A stretch of 31,093 nt of DNA from Bacteroidales bacterium UBA3543 (GTDB taxonomy: Bacteria > Bacteroidota > Bacteroidia > Bacteroidales > UBA932), in NCBI GenBank assembly GCA_002376715.1, contig DFOK01000105.1, forward strand, positions 1-31,093, written 5' to 3'. Positions within the stretch are counted from its first letter, which is position 1. Each line of letters opens with the position of its first letter. Made by a program: the position numbers and the translations under genes. The notes beneath the pieces are model-generated. The model was not told the origin of the DNA. It was given only the letters and a program-made list of their open reading frames with translations, and did no database searches. Below are positions 17,276-23,649 of the stretch, in pieces.

Positions 17276-18562
17276 TTATGCCGTTGCTTTGGATTTGACT
17301 ACAACTTTGTTGTAAATCAACAGCCCGATGATGCTGACCACTCCGATGATTGACAAGAGTGCCCATAACTGGCCGGGACGGCCCATTTCATCCACGAATT
17401 TCACATAGAGTGCAGAACCGAGGAAAGATCCTATGGAGCTGCCTATGACTCCGTAGAGGAAGGAATAACCCATATAGAGAGCTTTCTTATCGGGAGGGGA
17501 TATCATACCTATATACGACAGAAACTTAGGATGAGTGGTCATTTCTCCGATGGTGAAGACCATAATTCCGATAATGAATACCCAAGGCTTTGAAGAGATA
17601 CTCAAAATAAGCATGCCCAGCGTACCCAGTGCCAGACCGGTAATCATGGTAGGAAGGGGACGGGTTTTGGCTAAAATCTTAGACACGAAGAGCTGAAGAC
17701 ATATGATGACACCTGCATTGACTACAGTCACATGTTCCGTATCGAATACCCACGATGGATTGTCAACGAAAAGTCTGAGGAATGAATTGACCGCATTATT
17801 GACCGGGGTCATATCCATATGGTCCCTGAGATACCACAACACCGTACCATACATCTGGAAATAGAGAATCCAGAATCCCGAATAGAGCAGGATAAAGATG
17901 ATAAACTTGAAGTCCTTGAGTACTGTGAGGATCCCAAGAAGCGTTTCGCCAACGCTCTTTTGCGGAGTCTCCGGATCATTAAGAGAGATGGGCTCTTTAT
18001 AGAAAAAGGTGTTGATAAGCAGAAGTATCAATCCCACAACTGCAGCCATATAGAAAATATATTCGTATCCTAAAGCTTTGAGGTTGGGAACCAGAAACAA
18101 TGGGAAGAGGAATGCGCCCAGATTGATAGACCAGTAGAATATTCCGAATCCGAGGGTGGAATTGGTCTCATCCGTGGATCTGGCTATTGTGCCGCTGATA
18201 ACCGGCTTGAAAAAGCCCGCACCTATCGCCATAATTATAAGCGAGGCAAACACAAGAGCATAATTAGTAAATACACCTGTAAGCGCATAGCCAACTATCA
18301 TACACGCAAAGGCGAAAAATAGGGTTTTTCGGTAGCCGTATCGGTCAGCAATGCCACCGGCAACAATCGGAAGAAAGTAGAGAAGAGGCTGGATAGTACC
18401 TAAAATAGTACCTGCCTGCATTCTCGAAAAACCGAGGCCGCCATCCATAGCACCTGCTACCAGGTAGACTGATAAAACCGACAATACACCATAATAGGCC
18501 CCTCTTTCGAAGAACTCCATCACAATAACTACCCAAAAGTTTCTTTGAAATTTGCTTCTCAT
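17276..18562 (-). CDS. POT-family (PTR2) proton-coupled peptide transporter
   Basis: This is a major-facilitator-fold inner-membrane protein with about 12 hydrophobic helices that should import di- or tripeptides with protons. The POT signature ExxER on the first helix is present (EFFERGAYYG, Glu16 and Arg20). So are GGIADRYGYRKT between helices 2 and 3 and the POT motif GAGFFKPVISGTIAR. The product is 428 residues from the ATG at 18562. The upstream ATG at 18598 would place the start inside the tRNA-Thr gene, so 18562 is preferred. The gene lies 26 bases downstream of tRNA-Thr on the same strand, with no separate -7 box visible between them. It may therefore be expressed by read-through from the tRNA promoter. 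The substrate is not determinable. Confidence 0.88.
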   Translation of the reverse strand: MRSKFQRNFWVVIVMEFFERGAYYGVLSVLSVYLVAGAMDGGLGFSRMQAGTILGTIQPLLYFLPIVAGGIADRYGYRKTLFFAFACMIVGYALTGVFTNYALVFASLIIMAIGAGFFKPVISGTIARSTDETNSTLGFGIFYWSINLGAFLFPLFLVPNLKALGYEYIFYMAAVVGLILLLINTFFYKEPISLNDPETPQKSVGETLLGILTVLKDFKFIIFILLYSGFWILYFQMYGTVLWYLRDHMDMTPVNNAVNSFLRLFVDNPSWVFDTEHVTVVNAGVIICLQLFVSKILAKTRPLPTMITGLALGTLGMLILSISSKPWVFIIGIMVFTIGEMTTHPKFLSYIGMISPPDKKALYMGYSFLYGVIGSSIGSFLGSALYVKFVDEMGRPGQLWALLSIIGVVSIIGLLIYNKVVVKSKATA

Positions 18563-18588
18563 AATGAATCTTAGAGATAAATCCTTGG

Positions 18589-18662
18589 AGCCTTTCACGG
18601 GACTCGAACCCGCGACCTGCTCATTACGAATGAGCCGCTCTAACCAACTGAGCTAAAAAGGC
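18589..18662 (-). tRNA. tRNA-Thr (anticodon CGT)
   Basis: On the minus strand the acceptor GCCTTTT pairs with GAAAGGC. The D-arm is GCTC/GAGC and the anticodon stem GCTCA/TGAGC holds the loop TTCGTAA with anticodon CGT (ACG codons). The T-arm GCGGG/CCCGT has loop TTCGAGT. Length is 74 bases; CCA is not encoded. Confidence 0.96.
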
Positions 18663-18675
18663 CTTATTGTGGCTG

Positions 18676-18683
18676 CAAAAATA
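18676..18683 (-). promoter_or_regulatory. -7 box (TATTTTTG, minus strand) for tRNA-Thr
   Basis: TATTTTTG matches TAnnTTTG and lies 13 bases before the tRNA 5' end. It may also drive the POT transporter downstream. Confidence 0.55.
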
Positions 18684-18736
18684 CAAATTTTTTAAAGAAA
18701 AAGAGTTTTAGGTGAACAACTTCACGTTATTTTACT

Positions 18737-18744
18737 TACCTTTG
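18737..18744 (+). promoter_or_regulatory. -7 box (TACCTTTG) for the lyase leader transcript
   Basis: TACCTTTG matches TAnnTTTG. Initiation about 7 bases downstream would place the RNA 5' end at the hairpin GCACT/AGTGC (18751-18767). The leader peptide ATG follows at 18777. No clear -33 box was found. Confidence 0.6.
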
Positions 18745-18776
18745 CCGACAGCACTTCAGAAGAGTGCACGTTTGAG

Positions 18777-18842
18777 ATGAGCAGAATTTTGACTAACAAC
18801 TATTACTACTACTATTACCGCCGTTCCGCCGACCGGGGATAG
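18777..18842 (+). CDS. Tyr-rich leader peptide (21 aa)
   Basis: ATG at 18777, stop TAG at 18840. The peptide begins MSRILTNN, continues with six consecutive tyrosines (codons at 18801-18818, both TAT and TAC) and ends with RRSADRG. It is unlikely to function as a protein. The run of one amino acid directly before a competing-hairpin region is the hallmark of attenuation leader peptides such as those of the phe, his and leu operons. It senses charged tRNA-Tyr and controls the downstream lyase gene. It is too short for ordinary gene callers. Confidence 0.82.
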   Translation: MSRILTNNYYYYYYRRSADRG

Positions 18843-18874
18843 TACCCTTTTGTATTCGAATTTCTGTTTCATGT

Positions 18875-18903
18875 CCCGGTCCTTTTGGAGCGGGTTTTTT
18901 TTT
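18875..18903 (+). terminator. Attenuator terminator upstream of the lyase gene
   Basis: CCCG pairs with CGGG and TCC with GGA around a TTTT loop, with one G-G mismatch. Nine Ts follow (18895-18903). It lies 46 bases before the lyase ATG and shares its 5' arm with the antiterminator. Confidence 0.88.
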
Positions 18904-18948
18904 GGAAAAAATCAACAAACAATAAATAAACACAAAAAACACACAATT

Positions 18949-20397
18949 ATGGCAAACATTAAATTTTTCTCAGGTGAGGAGATTCCTCTGGAGCTCCACA
19001 AAGTAAGAATTGTACAAAAACTTCATCTGGTGCCGATAGAGCGCCGTCGCGATGCTATTAAGGAGGCGGGCTACAACACCTTTAAACTTACTACTAAGGA
19101 TGTTTTTCTTGATATGCTAACCGATAGCGGTACAAACGCGATGAGCGACAACCAGCTGGCAGCGATGATGAGGGCGGATGACGCTTATGCAGGCTCGGAG
19201 TCCTTTGAGCGCCTGCACAGGGGTGTAAAGGAAGTTCTTGGCAAGAAATACCTCCTTCCGGCTCACCAGGGACGTGCCTGCGAGAACATCATTGCCAAGG
19301 CCTTCATCAAACCCGGTCAGATAGTACTTACCAACTACCATTTCACTACCACACTGGCACATATCACGGAAATGGGCGGCAAAGTAATAGAACTCCTGCA
19401 CGACGAAGCGCTCGAACTCGAATCCACCAATCCCTTCAAGGGCAACATCGATATAGAGAAACTGGTGGCTGCTATTGAGGAAAATGGAGCTGAAAATATC
19501 GCGTTTATCCGTATGGAGGCCTCCACCAATCTGATTGGAGGACAACCATTCTCCATCAGAAATATGATGGATGTGCGCAAGGTGGCAGATCAATACAACA
19601 TAATGCTCGTTCTTGACGCCAGTCTTCTGGGCGAAAACGCATATCTGGTGAAGCAACGCGAAGAGAAATGGAAGGAGAATACGATGGCGGACATCGTAAA
19701 GATGATGACGGGTCTTGCCGACCTCGTATATTTCTCTGCAAGAAAACTTACTTCATCGCGCGGAGGCGGCATCTGTACAAATGTGAGGGAACTCTATATG
19801 ACTATGGAACCGCTCATTCCCCTCTTCGAGGGGTTCCTCACCTATGGTGGAATGTCCATCAGAGAGATTGAGGCGATGGCGGTAGGTATCTATGAGACTA
19901 TTGACGAGACGATGATCAAACAGAGTGTCAGTTTCATAAAATATTTCGTGGACAATGCCGTGAAGGCAGGAATTCCTATGGTGACTCCTGCAGGTGTGCT
20001 TGGAGCTCACGTCAATGCAGGTAAATTCTGTGAACACATCCCCCAACATGAATATCCCGCAGGGGCACTTGCAGCTGCATTCTATATAGTGTCCGGAGTC
20101 AGGGGTATGGAGCGTGGTACGGCTTCTAGCGTAAGGGATGAAAAGGGCAACGAAATTCCTGCGGATGTGGAGTTGCTGCGTCTCGCATTCCCCCGCAGGG
20201 TATTTACACTTTCACAGACAATGTATGCCCTTGACCGATTAACCTGGCTCTATGAGAACAGGCACCTTATCGGAGGTTTGAGATTTACCTACGAGCCCCC
20301 TGTGCTCAGATTCTTTATGGGAGAATTGGAACCTCTTACCGACTGGCCTTCAAGACTCGTGGAGAAGTTCAGGAAGGATTTCGGTGATAGTTTGTAG
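18949..20397 (+). CDS. PLP beta-eliminating lyase, divergent tyrosine phenol-lyase/tryptophanase family
   Basis: This is a fold-type I PLP enzyme of 482 residues from the ATG at 18949; a longer frame from 18850 would translate the terminator and is rejected. Landmarks are LTDSGTNAMSD (57-67), HQGRACEN (106-113), Asp223 for the pyridine nitrogen, the Schiff-base Lys266 (SARK) and the carboxylate-binding Arg417 (FPRR). Aligned from memory with Citrobacter TPL, the ring-pocket residues are TPL-type. Thr133 corresponds to TPL Thr124 (Asp in tryptophanase), Arg389 to TPL Arg381 and Phe455 to TPL Phe448 (His in tryptophanase). However, TPL Arg217 is replaced by Leu226, Lys256 by Arg265, and the GGHAVF loop by GVLGAH. 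Activity and substrate are therefore uncertain; tyrosine cleavage or synthesis is favoured by these residues and the Tyr leader. It will often be auto-annotated tryptophanase. It ends at the terminator at 20464-20492. Confidence 0.85.
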   Translation: MANIKFFSGEEIPLELHKVRIVQKLHLVPIERRRDAIKEAGYNTFKLTTKDVFLDMLTDSGTNAMSDNQLAAMMRADDAYAGSESFERLHRGVKEVLGKKYLLPAHQGRACENIIAKAFIKPGQIVLTNYHFTTTLAHITEMGGKVIELLHDEALELESTNPFKGNIDIEKLVAAIEENGAENIAFIRMEASTNLIGGQPFSIRNMMDVRKVADQYNIMLVLDASLLGENAYLVKQREEKWKENTMADIVKMMTGLADLVYFSARKLTSSRGGGICTNVRELYMTMEPLIPLFEGFLTYGGMSIREIEAMAVGIYETIDETMIKQSVSFIKYFVDNAVKAGIPMVTPAGVLGAHVNAGKFCEHIPQHEYPAGALAAAFYIVSGVRGMERGTASSVRDEKGNEIPADVELLRLAFPRRVFTLSQTMYALDRLTWLYENRHLIGGLRFTYEPPVLRFFMGELEPLTDWPSRLVEKFRKDFGDSL

Positions 20398-20420
20398 TAG
20401 AGGTGTCGCTATTGTGCGGC

Positions 20421-21263
20421 TTATTTGAGTCGTACTACCCTGATGCCGTTGTTGCTTTTAATGCCGCTGATATACTCTGTCAGCGGTTTTTTGTTGATTA
20501 TCACCTCTTTTTCTACCGAAGAGGCGTGGATAAAGGTCAATTGGCCTCCCTGCCAATAGGCGTAGCCTACATGAGCGATGTCGAGTCCCTTAGTAGAGCT
20601 ATTGAAGCAGATAATATCGCCGTCATAGATCAGATGCTCCCAGGCGGCGATTTCATTTTTAGGGATATAGTAATATTCGAAACCGTTGAGGTATTCCTCT
20701 GCAGTGCGGATCTTCTCCACAAGAGAGGGATTTTCCCTAAGTTGGCGGTATGAATCGGTATGGGTGCTCATAAAGGAGAATTCTTGAGGCCAGATAACAC
20801 CTCCTATCTCCGCGGTAATCTCTTCCATAATATCTCTCTCGGTAGCTTGCCTGATCCATTCCGAAGTGTAGTGGATGCGTGAAGAGTAGTCTTCCACGAT
20901 ACCGTCGCGGTAGCGGAGTTTCAATAGATTGTCGCAATAGGAGTCGAAGTCGGGATTTTCTTCCTTGAGGGTGAGTGAGAATGCCAGGCACATCTCAACA
21001 AAAAGGATGCAGTCGGTCTTGTTCATACAGACAGTGAGCATCTCTGGGTCCTGTTCAAGAGTTCCTGCAACATAGGGGGTGCCGAGTTTATGAAGTGCGG
21101 TCATTATTACCAACTGATCCAATGGTTGCGCCCTGTGAGGCAACATCCGCTCCAGCAGTCTCTCGTAGGAGGCTTTGTCTTCGGGAGTGTATCGTACTTG
21201 CGGTTGACTGCAAGATGTTGTAAGGGTGCAAAGAAGCACCAGAAGTGAAAGTATGTATCTCAT
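20421..21263 (-). CDS. DUF1460 lipoprotein, NlpC/P60-like amidase fold
   Basis: The 280-residue protein has a lipoprotein signal peptide (lipobox TTSC, Cys18). It resembles the DUF1460 family, a papain-like/NlpC-P60 relative thought to act as an N-acetylmuramoyl-L-alanine amidase on peptidoglycan fragments. The likely nucleophile is Cys85 in KTDCILFVE and the likely His is in GLDIAHVGYAY near residue 230, with a following HASS segment. It probably acts on the periplasmic face of the envelope. It begins 15 bases after the 3' T-run of the RNase P RNA on the same strand and has no clear promoter of its own. Its 3' end carries, on the opposite strand, the terminator of the convergent lyase gene. 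Confidence 0.82.
   Translation of the reverse strand: MRYILSLLVLLCTLTTSCSQPQVRYTPEDKASYERLLERMLPHRAQPLDQLVIMTALHKLGTPYVAGTLEQDPEMLTVCMNKTDCILFVEMCLAFSLTLKEENPDFDSYCDNLLKLRYRDGIVEDYSSRIHYTSEWIRQATERDIMEEITAEIGGVIWPQEFSFMSTHTDSYRQLRENPSLVEKIRTAEEYLNGFEYYYIPKNEIAAWEHLIYDGDIICFNSSTKGLDIAHVGYAYWQGGQLTFIHASSVEKEVIINKKPLTEYISGIKSNNGIRVVRLK
20464..20492 (+). terminator. Lyase terminator embedded in the convergent DUF1460 gene
   Basis: CCGCTGA (20464-20470) pairs perfectly with TCAGCGG (20480-20486) around a 9-base loop, followed by six Ts. It lies 67 bases past the lyase stop, inside the last codons of the opposite-strand DUF1460 gene. Confidence 0.85.
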
Positions 21264-21278
21264 AACGGTTGAATTGTC

Positions 21279-21599
21279 AAAAAAGGTGAGACATAAGCCG
21301 GATTCTGTGCCCTATGTTAATGGCTCCTATCATTTATCTAACGCGACCTACCCCCCGGCAGCGGGCGAGCAACCCTTAATTGCCGGTATATTTGGTCTTG
21401 CAGCCTTCCGGTGCGTACCCCGCCGGTGTCACCATCAACGGTTGTGAGCTCTTACCTCACATTTTCACCCTTACCCTCGCGGGCGGTTATTTTCTGTTAC
21501 GCGCTTCACAAACTTTCATCTGTCTGTGCTTTCCACAGGGAAGTGCTCTGTGCTGTCCGGACTTTCCTCTCCCGAAAGAGCGATAGGAAGTCTCACCTG
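21279..21599 (-). ncRNA. rnpB: RNase P RNA (type A)
   Basis: This is the catalytic RNA of ribonuclease P, which matures tRNA 5' ends. Reading the minus strand, the conserved 5' core GAGGAAAGTCCGGACA (near 21555-21571) and the 3' core ACAGAATCCGGCTTA (near 21293-21308) are both present. The terminal helix P1 pairs 21590-21598 (AGGTGAGAC) with 21284-21292 (GTCTCACCT), and a six-base T-run follows at 21279-21284. Length is about 320 bases. Open frames across this segment on either strand are spurious. Confidence 0.96.
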
Positions 21600-21604
21600 A
21601 TGCA

Positions 21605-21612
21605 CAAAGATA
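21605..21612 (-). promoter_or_regulatory. -7 box (TATCTTTG, minus strand) for rnpB
   Basis: TATCTTTG matches TAnnTTTG. It places initiation about 7 bases downstream, at the 5' end of helix P1, which independently supports the RNA boundary. Confidence 0.65.
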
Positions 21613-21698
21613 GGAATATATTTTGGAATGCTCTTTAAGGAATTGAATCGTGAATCAATTGATTTAGTCTTCTTATATTGGAAATAAATCTTTATTTT

Positions 21699-21706
21699 TA
21701 TATTTG
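21699..21706 (+). promoter_or_regulatory. -7 box (TATATTTG) immediately before a small gene
   Basis: TATATTTG matches TAnnTTTG, with a TTG at 21678-21680 about 18 bases upstream. It ends only 5 bases before the ATG at 21712, so the transcript would be leaderless or nearly so if that start is right. Confidence 0.5.
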
Positions 21707-21711
21707 CGGAG

Positions 21712-22125
21712 ATGAAATGGATAGTAAGAATATTGCTGGCGTCGGTTGCCTCTTTGTCACTTTGTGTTGCTACGCAGAGCGGGTATGCCGTTGTCGGACA
21801 ACTCGTTCTACCTGATGATATCTCAATATTTGCCGAGAACACCGGCAAATTACCTTTGCCCGAGGTGGATAGCAGATGTGATTTGATGTTGCCGGTAAAT
21901 GCAGCCGGTGTCCCCGGTATACATTTCCAGCAGTTGGCAGGCTCCGCAAACAATTCCCCCGGCCATAAAAGACAGATAGATTCCTTCAAGCGCTATACGA
22001 CACTTCTTTACGGCAGAATCTGTCCCTGCGATTTTATTAGGGAGAACAACATCTCATTTCTTGCCGAGTCATCACTTATGGATTCGGTCGCACGGCGCAT
22101 TTCAATTCGTATTCTGATAATTTAG
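21712..22125 (+). CDS. Hypothetical secreted or periplasmic small protein
   Basis: I do not recognise this 137-residue product. It begins with a plausible signal peptide (MKWIVRILLASVASLSLCVA, cleavage likely near residue 20-26). The mature part contains four further Cys (one near SRCD, two in RICPC) and no other motif I know. It is preceded almost immediately by a good -7 box and followed by a two-helix membrane protein gene about 100 bases on. It does not look like a shadow, since the opposite-strand frame covers rnpB. The unusual closeness of promoter and start leaves open that translation begins further in. Confidence 0.5.
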   Translation: MKWIVRILLASVASLSLCVATQSGYAVVGQLVLPDDISIFAENTGKLPLPEVDSRCDLMLPVNAAGVPGIHFQQLAGSANNSPGHKRQIDSFKRYTTLLYGRICPCDFIRENNISFLAESSLMDSVARRISIRILII

Positions 22126-22225
22126 TGGTAGCTGAGTCATTGCCTACAAGGTAATTCAGGGAATGACCTCATTTGCAGTCTTCCCCCTTTATCATCATTA
22201 TCCAACCAAAAAAAAGAATACGAAA

Positions 22226-22669
22226 ATGGAAAATAATTTTGTAAAAACCAGATCTACAAGAGACATAATCATATCTGCAGTTCTCATTGTAGGAGGAGTG
22301 ACAATGGTAGCACTCCCCACACCGGCATCGGTCAATATAGCAGGCCTCTTTCTGGCCTGTACGGGTATTGTGCTGTTCGCGGTACTGAAAACCGCCTGGA
22401 AAAATACTGAGACCCGTGAAAAGTTCCATTCAAAAACCCTTTATTTTCCCAGAGAGATGGAGGTTAAGTTGAAAGAAGCCATGAGTGGTTCTCTCAAAAA
22501 TATATCTGCCGATACCTCAAGTCAGTCTTCAGCACTAAAATTGGACATCCTTTACAATAAAAGAACAGGGAAAGCATTTTGCCAGCTTTCGGAATATATC
22601 CCTTACCAGTATCACCCTTTTACCGGAATGGTTTCCAAGCCGGTGGATGAAGTACTGCATCTTGTCTGA
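22226..22669 (+). CDS. Hypothetical membrane protein with two helices
   Basis: The family is not recognised. From the ATG at 22226 the product is 147 residues. A short polar N-terminus is followed by two hydrophobic helices (about 14-32, IIISAVLIVGGVTMVALP, and 38-55, VNIAGLFLACTGIVLFAVL). A soluble C-terminal domain of about 85 residues then ends with QYHPFTGMVSKPVDEVLHLV. The longer frame from 22163 would start inside an imperfect inverted repeat (GTCATT/AATGAC, 22137-22168) and adds no recognisable sequence. The upstream A-rich leader is typical for translated genes in this phylum. It lies 11 bases before the cation antiporter gene and is probably co-transcribed with it. Confidence 0.65.
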   Translation: MENNFVKTRSTRDIIISAVLIVGGVTMVALPTPASVNIAGLFLACTGIVLFAVLKTAWKNTETREKFHSKTLYFPREMEVKLKEAMSGSLKNISADTSSQSSALKLDILYNKRTGKAFCQLSEYIPYQYHPFTGMVSKPVDEVLHLV

Positions 22670-22680
22670 ATGACATATTA

Positions 22681-23631
22681 ATGGAATATTTAATTCTCAT
22701 AATATCGCTTTTTGCAATAGCCTTCGGGGCCGACCGTTTTGTGGATGGCTCCGTTGCTATTGCACGCCGTCTCAAAATCTCTGATTTTGTGATAGGAGCA
22801 GTTGTGGTGGGATTCGGCACTTCATTTCCTGAACTGCTTGTAAGTCTCAAAGGAGCCGTTTCCGGTAATTCTGATGTGGCCATCGGTAATGTGGTCGGCT
22901 CTAATATTTTCAACGTGCTCGGCATTCTCGGAGTGACTGCAATGCTGTTTCCGATAGCGACAAGTAAGGAAAACATTCGAAGGGATGCTCCTTTTTGTTT
23001 TGGTGTCAGTATCTTGCTGGTTCTTCTGGCCTTTGATTTTTTTACAAAAGGTGAAACTCTAATTTCCAGAATAGATGGCGTACTACTTCTTGCAGTTTTT
23101 GTCTTTTTCCTCTGGATAACGCTCAGAAAAGGAAATCAGGATTCATCGTCTGAAACCGACGTGCAACCTTCTAATGGCAAACCTCTATGGTATAGTGTTA
23201 CAGTCGCCATTATGGGACTAAGTGTCCTGATACTGGGATGTCATTTCTTCGTGGAAAAGGCCGTGGTTATAGCACGCAATTTCGGGGTGAGTGATGCTTA
23301 TATTTCAATCACTCTTATAGCTTGCGGTACTTCTCTTCCGGAACTGGCGGCGTCTGTCGCTGCAGCCTTGAAAAAGAATACTCAGATGGCTCTTGGTAAT
23401 GTTATAGGCTCCAATATTTTCAATATCACCCTTATATTGGGAACCAGTTCTCTGATCAGACCGCTCCGCAGCCCGGATATAGTGCTTACGGATTATCTTG
23501 TGATGACGGGCGCGGCACTCCTGTTGATGATTTTCGCCACCACAAAAGTGCGGATTTCACGTTTTGAAGGGTTGCTGATGGTTCTGGCTTTTGTTGCCTA
23601 CAATATCTGGCTTATAAGTATGCAGGGTTGA
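22681..23631 (+). CDS. Calcium/sodium antiporter, CaCA family (YrbG-like)
   Basis: This inner-membrane cation exchanger has 316 residues and about ten hydrophobic helices arranged as two inverted halves. Each half carries the family's alpha-repeat. The first is GFGTSFPELLVSL followed by GNVVGSNIFNVLGI; the second is ACGTSLPELAASV followed by GNVIGSNIFNITLI. The acidic PEL residues coordinate Ca2+/Na+ in the family. A central hydrophilic loop (RKGNQDSSSETDVQPSNGK) joins the halves. Length and motifs match YrbG-type proteins; the transported ions are inferred from the family. The gene is convergent with the GH18 gene, with only 18 bases between the two stops and no obvious terminator there. Confidence 0.92.
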   Translation: MEYLILIISLFAIAFGADRFVDGSVAIARRLKISDFVIGAVVVGFGTSFPELLVSLKGAVSGNSDVAIGNVVGSNIFNVLGILGVTAMLFPIATSKENIRRDAPFCFGVSILLVLLAFDFFTKGETLISRIDGVLLLAVFVFFLWITLRKGNQDSSSETDVQPSNGKPLWYSVTVAIMGLSVLILGCHFFVEKAVVIARNFGVSDAYISITLIACGTSLPELAASVAAALKKNTQMALGNVIGSNIFNITLILGTSSLIRPLRSPDIVLTDYLVMTGAALLLMIFATTKVRISRFEGLLMVLAFVAYNIWLISMQG

Positions 23632-23649
23632 CTTCTGCTCTGATTTGTC

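Larger units (their letters stand above)
18751..18903 (+). promoter_or_regulatory. Tyrosine-codon attenuator (leader, antiterminator and terminator)
   Basis: The transcribed leader carries a 5' hairpin (18751-18767), the Tyr-rich leader ORF (18777-18842) and two mutually exclusive stems. In the antiterminator GACCGGGG (18831-18838) pairs with TCCCGGTC (18874-18881): seven Watson-Crick pairs plus one G-U. The terminator (18875-18894) uses the same CCCGGTCC segment as its 5' arm and is followed by nine Ts. The antiterminator's 5' arm begins 12 bases after the last Tyr codon and ends just before the leader stop codon. A ribosome stalled on Tyr codons would leave it free, giving antitermination; a ribosome reaching the stop would cover it, giving termination. 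This is classical ribosome-mediated attenuation by sequence logic; it is inferred, not demonstrated. Confidence 0.82.

Noticed and set aside
18850..18948. N-terminal extension of the lyase
   Set aside because: The extension would be translated from the terminator hairpin and T-tract; family homology begins after the ATG at 18949.
18949..20397. Calling the lyase tnaA (tryptophanase)
   Set aside because: The residues expected for tryptophanase (Asp after the Phe of the FDTT motif, and His before the final Phe of RHF) are Thr and Phe here, and the leader encodes Tyr rather than Trp codons.
21226..21638. Short open frames on both strands across 21226-21638
   Set aside because: The segment is RNase P RNA, identified by its conserved cores and P1 helix.
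22137..22168. Inverted repeat GTCATT/AATGAC as a terminator or small RNA
   Set aside because: The stem is short with a 20-base loop and no T-run; support is too weak to list it as a feature.
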